Source of the DNA: Batkoa obscura
Taxonomy: Eukaryota > Entomophthoromycota > Entomophthoromycetes > Entomophthorales > Batkoaceae
Length of the DNA: 64,000 nucleotides
NCBI GenBank assembly: GCA_030770535.1
Contig: JASVEC010000040.1
Location: 186,001 to 250,000, forward strand
Reading direction: 5' to 3'
Part shown: positions 32,751 through 43,183 of the stretch, one piece after another
How positions within the stretch are numbered: the stretch's first letter is position 1
How the letters are laid out: the number at the start of each line of letters is the position of its first letter
Program-made: the position numbers and the translations under genes
Notes under the pieces: generated by a model
The model's database searches: none
The model's input: the letters and a program-made list of their open reading frames with translations, nothing else
Told to the model about the DNA's origin: nothing

Positions 32751-34880
32751 TTATTCTAGCAACCTAGCTTCTGCCAACTCTTTAACTAACTTTCTATTAG
32801 CTTTAGATACTTCTAAATCTCCATTATTTCTCTGCCATTTTTTGTTTAATCTATATTTAGATCTTTCAATATTCTTTTCTTTTAAACTAGGAATTGAATC
32901 TAATACAATGGGTTTTAAATCAATCCTATCAAATCTATGTAAATTATTATATAATTGTTTAAATTGGGATAATTTTAATTGTTTTCCAATGGAAGCGTCT
33001 TTACTTGCTGAAGTTAAAATGTGTATACTTAATTCAAGTTCATTAAGGCTAATAAATTTTAGTCAAATATTATTATTAAATAAATACAAAAAACCTACTT
33101 TGAAAACCCATTAATTAAAGTGCGATAAATATTTAATAACAACTGTTCATTAATATTATTTTGTTTCATATATTCTTTCTTTTCAATAAAAGAAAGTGTG
33201 GATTTTGGCTCTAATGGTTTTAATATTTTATCAATTATTTGATATAATTCAATACATTTCTCTTTTTTTTTAAGTTCAAAACATAAATTTAATATTTGGT
33301 TTATAATATAAGGATTCTTATCTTTATCTTTATAACTATTAAAGATTTCCATTGCTCTTTCATAATTTCCATAATTTGTTTGGACTGCTAAAAAGGAAGT
33401 TATTAATTTTGAAATATATTCATTATTGTTATTAATAATATAATAATTCATATACCAATCCATTAAGTTTTCAACTTCTAAAACCGCATGTTTACTATCC
33501 TTTGGTAATTTATTATTTAATAAGTCAATGACTTCTTCTGTTGATAATATTTTATTTTCCTTTATAAATTGATTTTCTCTTTTAAATTTGGAATAGTAAG
33601 TTGAATAAGTAAATAATAATAGCGATAATGGCATTTGAATTTCTCTTGGGTTTAAATTTAATTGTAATATTTTACTAAATAATTTACGAGCATAATCTAA
33701 TTGTTTGGATCTTCTAGCATTCATTAATAATCCTATATATGTATGTACATTAGTTTGCAATCCTTTTTCTTTGATTTGATCTAATAATTTTAATGCCTCA
33801 TTATAATACTCTTTATTAGTAGAACAAGCCAAAATTAAATTATTCAATGCAACTAAGTTTGGTTCAATTCCTTCTTCTTTCATTAATTCAAATAAATTGA
33901 ATGCTTTCTCAACCATGTTTTGTTTAGCACATACATTAATCATATAAGAATAAGACACTACATCTGGTTGATATAAATTCAATCTCATATGATCAAAAGT
34001 TTTCCATGCTCTTTCATATTCACCTGCATTAACACAACTTACAATTAAATTGATCATTATATGTTTGGTTATATTATATCCTTTACTTTTCATGATTTGA
34101 TAAACATCAAAAGCATCATCAACTCGTCCTAATTTAGCATACATTTTAACTAATACAAAATATGTTCGATCATACGGTTCTAAGCATTCTTCTTTTATCT
34201 TTTTGAAATATTTGATACAATTCTCGAGATCTTCCTTATTAGAATATAAATCCATAATACAAGTATAGGTTTTTTCATTAATTTTAATCCCTTTTTGTTC
34301 CATCAGATCTAAAGTTAATAAACTTGCTTCTTCATTCTTTTGTTGAGAAAACAAATATAATAATTCATGGATTAATACTAAAGAGATGTTTTTTTTGTTT
34401 TTAATTTGGGCTAATAAATTCAGCTTCTCATTCACTTTTTCAATACTCCATTTTTCTTCTTTATCAAGTCCTAATTCTTGAATCATTTGTTTTAAACTAT
34501 CTTCATTCTCTTGTTTTGTTGATTTTAATTTTTCGGATGGAAATAATTCTTTATACATTGCATCTAGCTCTTCTTCAGTTATGGATTCTATATCCTATAT
34601 TTAAGTGTTAGTATTTAAACAAAATATTATTATTATTATTTACTTTATCATTCATCATTTTTTGTTGTAATAACATTTGTTTTTCCATTTCATTACTCAT
34701 TATTACATTATTTGAGCTATCTTCTATTGATTTTGATAATACTTTTGTATCTTTATTCTCTTTAGTTGTGTATTGTTTTATCCATCTTGTGTTGTTACTT
34801 AATAATATTCTTTTATTGGTTTTTAATAGATTGTTGGTTATATTCTTTGCTAAGTTCAATTTAATTAATTTGGATACCAT
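32751..34880 (-). CDS. Mitochondrial pentatricopeptide repeat (PPR) protein
   Basis: Three exons. The first encodes a basic, Asn/Leu-rich presequence (MVSKLIKLNLAKNITNNLLK...RILLSNNTRWIKQY) consistent with mitochondrial import. The large second exon holds consecutive ~35-residue PPR units, for example TYTCIMDLYSNKEDLENCIK, TYFVLVKMYAKLGRVDDAFD, VVSYSYMINVCAKQNMVEKA, LVALNNLILACSTNKEYYNE and VHTYIGLLMNARRSKQLDYA. A 50 nt intron (33049-33098) leads to a basic C-terminus ending EVSKANRKLVKELAEARLLE. PPR proteins bind organellar RNA for processing, stability or translation. Ccm1-like function is possible but not shown. Confidence 0.85.
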
Positions 34881-35277
34881 TGTTAAAGAATACTTTTAAA
34901 TTTATCTAAAAATTGAGTTTTTTAAAAGATTATTTTTACTCAGTTTTATACTGACTTTTAATTGGCTTTTAATTTTACCACTATTTGAAGTTGAATTTAA
35001 TAAGTTAAATAATAAAGTAGAATATTAAAAATATTAAAAATGTTAAATATAATATTATTCTATAAACCATATGTCAATTTATTATAATTATTTATGAAAA
35101 CAATAAGACGACGTCATTAATTAGTATCCTTTTATCTATTTGTTTTTAAATTTTGTTATTTTTATTTTTAGTTCATTAAACTACAGCTTTTTTTAACTTT
35201 CTATAATTGGTTAAATTTCTTTATTTTTTATAAAATTCAAAAGCAATTTATTTAAAAATATAATAAAATATAATAAA
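34881..35277. other. Divergent promoter region between PPR and Sgf73 genes
   Basis: About 400 bp of AT-rich DNA between two divergent starts. No element recognised. Confidence 0.4.
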
Positions 35278-37428
35278 ATGCCGAGAGAAACAAGGAATAA
35301 AGGTAAACCAACAAAGAAAGCTAAACCAGTAGTGAATAAAGGTAAATATTATTATTTTTGGATCTATGAAGAGAAAAGAAAGATTACTATACTAAAACTT
35401 CTTTTTTATCAAAATGAAATGAATAGAATGAAGATTAATAAAAATGTTTTATATAGAGGCATTAGCTGCTAAAAAAAAAGCAAGATTAATAAAAAAAGAA
35501 TTGATAAAGAAAGGGAAAATAAGTATTATTATTATATCTTATAGACTAATTTTAAATATTAATTTAATATTCAGTTATTAATAAATTTACTAAAAAAATT
35601 CATGGTTTTAAAATCCAACATTCACGTTCTCAGTTCCTACGTAATATTCGTCATCCAAGTACTTTAAAATATTTTAGTGATCCAACTGATTGGAAGTTAT
35701 ATCCTATTAGTAATGTAAATAAAGGAACCCAACTTCCTGTTATTATTGATACTAGTATTATTGATAAAGGTAGTTTTTTTACTTTTTTGTTAATAAGATG
35801 AATAGTTTATTAATAATTAAAAACATAGAAATTAAACCTATACCAGAATATAATGAAGATGAGGTACCAAATCCAGCGGTAAATGTTTACTTTATTAATT
35901 TCTCTTATTTTATTAAATAATATTACAAATATAGAGGACAAGAACAACAGCTACATGTAAAGGGTGTAAAAAAAGAATTTATTTTCGAAATTTTACTAAA
36001 CACCATAGTAATATTAAATTTTATTTATTATTATTTATTATTATTTATTATTATTTAATTTAGAGTTATGTAAAAAAACTAAAGGACGCTTCTTAAATCC
36101 TAATCTCAGTTTAAATAGAGTAAAATCAGAAGGTGATAATCAAAGTCTAAAACCTAGATTATCCAATACAAGTAAAAAAATGAGTAAAAATGGGAAGGAG
36201 ATAAACGAAAATAAAAAACATGTCAAGCCTATAAAAGAACATGGAGAGAATAAAAAATTATTAAAAGCAACAAAAAATGAAGTTGAAAATAAAAAATTAA
36301 ATAAATTAATTCATGAGGATATTATTGAAGATTTGGAATCTTCTCCAGTTCCTGAAGAATCTAAAGGTAAGTTTATATTTTTATTTGTCTGAATGATTTA
36401 ACAATTGAATTTCTATTTACTTTAGCTCGTCGTACACGTTCCAAAACCAATCATATACAAGATTCAAAAACAATACCCACTATAGCTATAACAAAAGCAG
36501 ATAATTTTAATGAACTATCAAACAAAACAAAAGAAGAATCAGTAGTAACAGATACTAATTCTTTGTTGCCAGAAAGTATAATTACAAACACCAGTAAATC
36601 ACGAGGAAATAAAAAAGATAGCAACAATAATGAATCTAAAGAAAATAAAAAAAAGATGGGAAAACAAAAGAAGGAAAAAAATAAAGTTAAAGGTAAACAT
36701 CATAATTTAGTTTTCAAATATAGCATATTTAATCATTATCTTTTTTATATAAATAGAAAAACCAGTATTAGATTTAGATAAACATTGTGGAGTATTAGGA
36801 GCCAATGGACAAGCGTGTATGCGATTAATTACATGTAAAGCCCATACAGTAGTACTAAAAAAAGCAGTGTTTGGACGCTCAAAAACGTATCAAGAATTAG
36901 TAGCTTTACATCAAAAAAATAACGCTAAAATAAAAGGTAAGTAAAAATCAAATTGCTGATTGTTTAAATCATTAAATATATTTAATATTTTTAGCTGAAA
37001 ATTTAGCCCAAAAAGCAGGTATGGCAGCCAAGGAAGCCAGTCAACATTTGCATGATCATGATAACTCTTCATATCCCCATAATAGTAATAAAAGAAGACG
37101 TTCCTTTGGAGAAAGTAGTGACTTTGACTCTGATCTAGAATGTGATACCATCTTAAAAGCAATTAAACTTACAACTAAAAAACCGATGATAGCATATCAT
37201 CGAGTGCCTCTATTAAAAACATATCAATTAAAACGATGTCAAACAATGATGCAAAGGGATATTTATGATAAATTACATCCACCTGAAATGGATAATGAAG
37301 GAAAAGGGGAGCAGCTAGATATCGTTGATGGAGATAATGGGACGGATAATTTTGTTAATGATATGGGTTTCAATAAGGGGATGGAAGGAGTAAGTGTAAC
37401 TTATAGTAATAAATTATTAGATAGCTAA
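35278..37428 (+). CDS. sgf73: SAGA subunit Sgf73 / ataxin-7 homologue
   Basis: Spliced from about nine exons. After a basic N-terminus comes a conserved-looking block (HPSTLKYFSDPTDWKLYPIS), then the ataxin-7-type zinc finger TCKGCKKRIYFRNFTKHHKL followed by C (CxxC...HxxxC). A long Lys/Asn/Glu-rich disordered middle follows, then the SCA7 domain DLDKHCGVLGANGQACMRLI...TCKAHTVVLKKAVFGRSKTY with its Cys/His ligands. The tail is acidic. In yeast Sgf73 anchors the H2B deubiquitinase module (Ubp8/Sgf11/Sus1) to SAGA through its finger, and the SCA7 domain binds nucleosomes. Every intron fits GT..AG and keeps frame. Separate open frames at 36180, 36563 and 37021 are exons of this gene. Confidence 0.88.
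36014..36060. repeat. TTATTTATTA decamer run in an Sgf73 intron
   Basis: About four near-identical 10-bp units inside the intron that splits the zinc finger between its last His and last Cys. Confidence 0.65.
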
Positions 37429-37867
37429 TTATTTGATTTTGCATAGAAACCATTTAGTATTAATAATTATAAGCCAAATGGAATGAATTTTAATCAAAAT
37501 GGGAGGAGATGAATTAAATGGATAGTTAACTTCTATTTCGGATGATAGTGTTTGTTGCTAGCAGTTTTTAATTGAAGTGTGAATTTATTTCGCTGGTTTT
37601 AGTGGCTGATAATACAGTGTGTTAGAGGATTTTATTAATTATTTTTTAAAGTCGTTTATGTTAAATAGCAAAGTAAAGTTTTCCGTAGCTTAATGGGGGG
37701 TTAACTTACTTTTTCAATAAATTATGAAGTTTTAAATTTTATTATTGAAATTTTATTACATATTATTTTATAAATACCCAGTTATGAGATTAAAAACTAA
37801 TAGCATTATAAAAAACTGGAAAAGATGTAATTTAAATATGTGTAAAAAATGTTTTCATCAAGCACAT
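37429..37867. other. Intergenic region between Sgf73 and tRNA-Gln
   Basis: AT-rich 3' flank. Nothing recognised beyond a likely 3' UTR. Confidence 0.4.
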
Positions 37868-37939
37868 GGTTCCATGGTGTAATGGTTAGCACACAAGGTT
37901 TTGATCCTTGTGATCCGAGTTCGATTCTCGGTGGGACCT
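37868..37939 (+). tRNA. tRNA-Gln (anticodon TTG)
   Basis: A 72-nt cloverleaf. The acceptor GGTTCCA pairs with TGGGACC, the A box is TGGTGTAATGGTTAGCAC, the anticodon stem CAAGG/CCTTG holds the loop TTTTGAT (anticodon TTG, reading CAA), and the T-arm holds GAGTTCGATTCTC. No intron. A T-run follows directly as a Pol III stop. Confidence 0.97.
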
Positions 37940-38007
37940 TTTAAATTTTGTTTTAAGTGAAGGAGCAATTCTTCACACCTAACCATAATTTTTCTAATTA
38001 ATCAATA

Positions 38008-38093
38008 TGAGGGATGTTTTTTTGGCTTCACTTTTTATTTTTCAAGTGCTATTTGAGTAGAAAGGTTGTTAAAATTCTCGAAAAAAATTGAGG
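38008..38093 (+). mobile_element. MITE copy 10, degraded
   Basis: TGAGGGATGTTTTTTTGGCT and the core CAAGTGCTATTTGAGTAG are clear. The right TIR is shortened. It begins about 70 bp after tRNA-Gln. A further short remnant (TGTGGGTGTACTTTTTTT) follows at 38107. Confidence 0.65.
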
Positions 38094-38238
38094 TTTGAAT
38101 AAAATATGTGGGTGTACTTTTTTTACGACAAAGCTTTACTTAGGTGTTATTAAAAATAAGATAAATCTTGTCCTGTATTTAGATCTATTAGTTTTAATTT
38201 CACAATAACTGAAGTATAACCGATATTTTTAATATATA

Positions 38239-38336
38239 TGGGGCTGTTTTTTTAGTTTCATTATTTTTCCATTTTTTAAGCGCTATTTGAGTGGAAAGAT
38301 TATAGTAAAATTCTTAAACAAAAAAGTACATCCCCA
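38239..38336 (+). mobile_element. MITE copy 11
   Basis: TGGGGCTGTTTTTTTAG ... AAAAAAGTACATCCCCA with TA on both sides and a consensus core. Confidence 0.85.
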
Positions 38337-38769
38337 TATACTAATTTTTTCTATGCATTTTAATCCACAGTAAAATATAAAAGTAAAACATCTAAGATAT
38401 TAGATATAGGCCCTTTTTCTACGGTACCCTGTACATATAAGCTTGTTACTAGGACTTTAGTGTCCTAAGACCGATTTGTACATTGAAGAAATAGCTTATT
38501 GTGGATATATTGTATTTTAATAGTTATTTTGATTTTAAAGTAAAAAACAATTTATCACTGTTTTTAATTTTTGTGTGCAATTTAGTTCCAACATTCGAGC
38601 TAATGAATAAATTTTAATATTAATTTCAAATAGGTAAAACTTTATCTTTTTCTATTTTATCTAAGTAAAATTTTGATATCCAAGGTACATACAACAAATT
38701 AAATAATTACAACTACATAACGCAAGTATCAATCTAAATGTATATTTTGTATTGTAAAAAAATCAAATA
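38337..38769. other. Upstream region of the C2H2 gene
   Basis: Mixed AT-rich DNA with a small fold-back (AGGACTTTAGTGTCCT near 38450). No gene seen. Confidence 0.4.
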
Positions 38770-39886
38770 ATGAAAGAGAGCAAGTTAAATTTAAATAAAT
38801 TCTATATTAATAAAAGCAAACAAAATCAATATGAATGTAACTTTAAAAATTGTAATAAGTCATATGCTTTTAAGTCGAATTTAAATAGGCATTATAACAT
38901 ACATCATGATATAGGTAAATTAAATTACGACAATAGAAAATAAGTCAATGATTAATTTATTATAAATAAAGTTAGAAAAGAAGATACTTCTAAGCATAGA
39001 AAGCACAAAAACAAAGCTAAAATAAAGGAAGAATTAATCAGCATAGATATTAAACAGGAAGACCGACTTGATGAGCAAATAGTACGTGAAGGCCAAGGTG
39101 ACTTGAATATTAATCTATCTGATAAAATTATAAAAGTAGAGGATCGTCTTGTTTATAGAGAGAAATTACTGAATAAGTATGTAAAGTATGAAGAGCAATT
39201 AGTTTTGGAACCTAACTCAATAAAAAAATATATGAAAGTTCAAAAAAGCCCAATTCCAAAGGATGATCCATCTTACAAAACTCGATTTAAATGTGTTTTT
39301 GAAAATTGCAGTAAATCTTATTCAAGAAAAAATGATTTAAAAGTTCATTTTATTAATAAACATGGGCCAGGTAAGCAAAATTTCCATGTATATAAAATTT
39401 AGCTAATATTTTTAAAATGTAGTGGGTAAAAGGAGTACTTTCAAATGTATTATGTATAATGATAGGTCTGATTTTGTATATAAAGAGCCTAATAAGCTTG
39501 AAAAAGATATGGACCAAAGAACTTTAAATAAAGAAGAACTCGATGAACGGTTAGGATATCAGTATCAACCTGCTAAAAAAGATGAGATATCTCAAGAAAG
39601 TACAGAAAATAATAAGCAGTATTATTTAAGAGAAATGCAGCCTAGTAAACGTACAAAATATCAAGGGCAATCAATTTTGAAAATTAGTTTACCTAATAGT
39701 CATATCAAACTACCCAAACCAAAATTCAAATTTATAGTTGATAAAATAAAACATAAGCTCAATCCAGTTTTGGAGCGTGATCCATATAGTGAACATATTA
39801 AGCTTCCTAAACCAAAGATTAGATTTATAATTAATAAAGAAAGAGCAACATTGCCATGTAGAAATTTAAAAGATAGTTTAAATTAA
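38770..39886 (+). CDS. Two-finger C2H2 zinc-finger protein, lineage-specific family
   Basis: Introns at 38915-38971 and 39371-39422 give an exact 335-residue frame. Finger 1 is YECNFKNCNKSYAFKSNLNR ending HYNIHH, and finger 2 is FKCVFENCSKSYSRKNDLKV ending HFINKH. Both use a C-x4-C start, and each is followed at once by an intron. A Lys/Glu-rich linker separates them. A third Cys-poor stretch (FKCIMYNDRSDFVYKEPNKL) may be a dead finger. The C-terminus has an imprecise internal repeat, HIKLPKPKFKFIVDKIKHKL and HIKLPKPKIRFIINK. No known family is recognised. DNA binding is plausible. The frame stays open for 43 codons past the stop, so the gene may have been shortened. Confidence 0.7.
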
Positions 39887-41090
39887 AATAATAGTTCAGA
39901 ATTAAAAAGTTCAACTTCAGATAGATATGGGTCAGGAAAATTGGCTAATAAGGATGAAAAAAGTACCAAAGTGTTGTATACATCCTTCTTAAATAGTCAA
40001 GTGAATAAAGGGAGTTAATTAGTTAAACTAGCCATGGTAGTATTGATAAGTATACTAAATAATAGGCAGTTAGATTTTACTGACATAAGTGAATCCCCCC
40101 ATTATTTTATGAAAACATTAACAAACTATGTCGCTTTACTAAATATTTGTACAATTTTCGTAGACGCTTGGTTATGTTACTTTATTTTTTATGTTTATTA
40201 TATCAAAATTAACACAATAGATACTTTAGTCGAAATAAAAATAATTCAAAGATTTTTTCGTAAGTAATCTATTGTATACTGCCTTATTAATATTCGAAGT
40301 ACCTCAAAATGATCTCTTGTATATAAAGAATAGTCAGTACAAAAATGACTTTTATTTACAAAATCAATACTAAAATATTAGTAATAAAATTATTTTTGAT
40401 GGAAATCTTACTTTATAGTACTTCAAATGTGATGGGAGGGCTAAATAAAAGATCAAGGTAGAATAGAAGGGTTATATGCTTTGAAGTAGAATCATATCTT
40501 TTTCAAAATGCTAGTATTCGCATTGAAAGTAAATATTGTTTTATAGTGGATTTTTTTAGCACTACCTGGTCTCATTAAAAAACTATTAGACATGATAATA
40601 CTATATAAGTACATAGATATATAGCTATTTTGTACAAAACATTTTTTAAATTACTTTTTTATTTTGGCATTTTTTATACTTAATACACTTATAGCTGCCA
40701 GAGACAAAGATAGTGTTTTGATAAAAATAAGTCTTAAAACAAATGTTTTGATATTCTTTATGTCTCATTCAAACACCAAACAATAAAAATACTGTTTAAT
40801 ATTACTTTAGCTATATCTTTTTCACTTTATTGAAATGGCTATTTTTAAACTATGAGTTATATTATGATGAATTGAAGTAAATACTATTAATTAATATGCA
40901 GTCACTCAATTATATAAAGAAAACAAAGACAAACCAGAATAAGATAGAAAAATAAACATTTATTAAAAAATAGAATGGATGGTAGATAGCATGCTTTTAT
41001 TTTAAAATATGGTAACACTGAATTTACTCTAAACTCATTTATTTGCCGTTTTAAATATAGAAGAGAAGAACACCTAGAATTTATAATATA
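39887..41090. other. 3' flank of the C2H2 gene and intergenic region
   Basis: The first 129 bp continue the C2H2 frame beyond its stop. The rest is AT-rich without a supported gene. A 77-codon hydrophobic frame at 40034-40267 is not called. Confidence 0.4.
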
Positions 41091-41191
41091 TGGGGATGTA
41101 TTTTTGTATTTAAGAATCTTACTAACAAATTTTCCGCTTAAATAGCACTTAAAGAATGGAAAAAATAATGAAGTCAAAAAAGACACTCCCA
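41091..41191 (-). mobile_element. MITE copy 12 (abuts copy 13)
   Basis: TGGGGATGTATTTTTG ... AAAAAGACACTCCCA, preceded by TA. The TA at 41192-41193 is shared with copy 13. Confidence 0.85.
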
Positions 41192-41193
41192 TA

Positions 41194-41288
41194 TGTGGAT
41201 GTTTTTTAGTTTCATTGCTTTTTTCATTTTTTTAAGTGCAATTTGAGTGGAAAGACTATTAGCAAAACTCTTAAACAAAACACATCCA
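41194..41288 (+). mobile_element. MITE copy 13 (abuts copy 12)
   Basis: TGTGGATGTTTTTTAG ... AAAACACATCCA with core AAGTGCAATTTGAGTGG. It lies in opposite orientation to copy 12. Confidence 0.8.
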
Positions 41289-41548
41289 AATGTAAGGACT
41301 TATACGATACATTTAAGAAACCACTTTATAGACGTATAGGAAGTAAAAAGCAATCTATTTCAAATAACAAAGCACCAAATGAACGCGTAGAGTATATGAG
41401 TCAAATTGATTCAAAAGATATAGCACTTGATTGTAATTTAAACTATAAGATACAATACATTTTAAATATTAGCCCATTCAATAAATGCTTTGAAGCTAAG
41501 AATTGACCTATTTTAGACAATAAACTATTCATTGTATTTATCTATATA

Positions 41549-41605
41549 TGTCCTTACAGAGACTGTCCAAAGATCTATAATAATAAATATCATTTAAAGT
41601 ACCTT
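41549..41605 (+). pseudogene. C2H2 finger relic of the 38.8 kb gene family
   Basis: The frame reads CPYRDCPKIYNNKYHLKY and then stops. The C-x4-C spacing and K.Y..K..LK pattern match finger 1 of the gene at 38770, but no complete finger remains. It probably belongs with the relic at 42046. Confidence 0.5.
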
Positions 41606-41875
41606 TAAATTGCAACGCATTATAAAAGTAAATGGACTTAATATAAAGAAAAACAACCTATTTGTAACTTGATTAGGGGAATAAACTACAAAGGGTCATA
41701 CCATTGGCATCCTTCAGTCTACTTTGAAAAATGGCTTATTTAGTGAAAGTATAAATGATAGTAATCAGCCCATATTAAACGCTAAAGTACTAATTGAATA
41801 TATATATGTATATAGTTCCTGTATAATGTCATATTCAAGTACATTTTATGTCAATAACTGCTACGTTTCAATGTA

Positions 41876-41972
41876 TGGGGATGTGTTTTTTGTTTAAGAA
41901 TTTTACTAGTAGTTTTTCCACCTAAATAGCGCTTAAAAATGAAGAAGTAATGAAACCAAAAAAACACCCCCA
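41876..41972 (-). mobile_element. MITE copy 14
   Basis: TGGGGATGTGTTTTTTG ... AAAAAAACACCCCCA with TA on both sides. Confidence 0.85.
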
Positions 41973-42045
41973 TATGTTAAAAATAATTGCAACTAATGAA
42001 CCTATAAATAAATTACTTATAGTTAGTACCCTAAAAATAAAATAG

Positions 42046-42235
42046 ATAACCAAAATCAATATGGATATTGCATAAGTAGTAATTAGTCCAATTTGAACAA
42101 TTAAGTGCTTAATGTCAGGGTAAACTATTATGGTCAGTCTAACCGAAAAGATACATTGTTTTATTGTAATATGAGCTATAGAGGGAAACCTTCTTTAGAT
42201 GTCAATTTAAAGTATAAATTACTTAAGAATAAAAA
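42046..42235 (+). pseudogene. Decayed paralogue of the C2H2 gene
   Basis: The segment NQNQYGYC parallels KQNQYEC at the start of finger 1 in the gene at 38770. About 100 bp on, FYCNMSYRGKPSLDVNLKYK parallels the finger layout with one Cys and the His pair lost. Stops interrupt all frames. This is a host-gene duplicate in decay. Confidence 0.5.
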
Positions 42236-42394
42236 TGCTTTATTAGTAACTATACAAAGGTATGTTTAGATGACATTGCTTCAAAAGCTCATTGTAATCA
42301 TACATATATAGTAGAAAAAAGGGTTCAGGAAGTTACAATGGATAAGGAATTAACGAAAATGATTGAAAAATTAACTTATAAATAAATGATTTAT

Positions 42395-42427
42395 GATAAT
42401 TAATTTAATTTAATTTAATTTAATTAA
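42395..42427. repeat. (AATTT)n short tandem repeat
   Basis: About five AATTT units in intergenic DNA. Confidence 0.6.
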
Positions 42428-42429
42428 TA

Positions 42430-43183
42430 AAATTTTTGGTGAACAGATAAATTATAAGTACTAAGATATATCGAACAATAAAGCACTATATGGAGTCTAT
42501 GGGAGATAATAGTCAATATAGTTTACCTAAAGTTTCAACTAAAGATGTATAAATAAAAAAGAGATGTTATTTTAATATGTAAATTAGCAATTAAATGTAT
42601 TAATTTATTTCAAAAAGTGTTACCTGGAAGAAATTCAAATTTTCAACAAGGAAAATTTGATATATATACTAAGGTAAAGTGTTAATGTATAAAGGTAGTC
42701 CTTTTTGGTTTTAATCATTATAAAACAATAATAATGTTAAATAAATATGTTAAATAAATATGTTGAATATAATTTTATTAAGCTTATATGGTAACATGTT
42801 TTTTATTCACTTTTTGAATATTGTTATTCTATAAGTTTGATAATAAATATCTTGGATTAGTTGATCTTTTATATTTAAATTATAGGGCAAGAAGAATTTA
42901 TGGATTTGTTTCATAAAGCTATAAAAAATAACTTAAATTATTATTTAAGCTAATTCATATATTAAAAATAATACTATTAATAAAAAATTCATAGAAATCC
43001 TGATTATATTTTGGTTAAAAAATATTAGAGTTTTTAACCTGCCAATTTTCGAGGTTTTTTATACTCGACTATGATTTGCTAGTTCAAAATTTATGCCTAA
43101 AAAAAATAAGTTAAGATTGAACTATGGGAGAAGTGAGAAATTAGTTTTAGTTTCTTTTAAAATCTATATCATAACTATAGAAT
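42430..43183. other. Upstream region of Utp20
   Basis: AT-rich without a supported exon. The last ~150 bp are somewhat richer in GA and probably hold the Utp20 5' UTR. Confidence 0.4.

Noticed and set aside
40034-40267. 77-codon hydrophobic frame after the C2H2 gene
   Set aside because: No family resemblance; likely chance.
41243-41506. 87-codon plus-strand frame starting MSGKTISKTLKQ
   Set aside because: It starts inside MITE copy 13. The later part could be linker of the C2H2 relic at 41549, but there is no clear domain.
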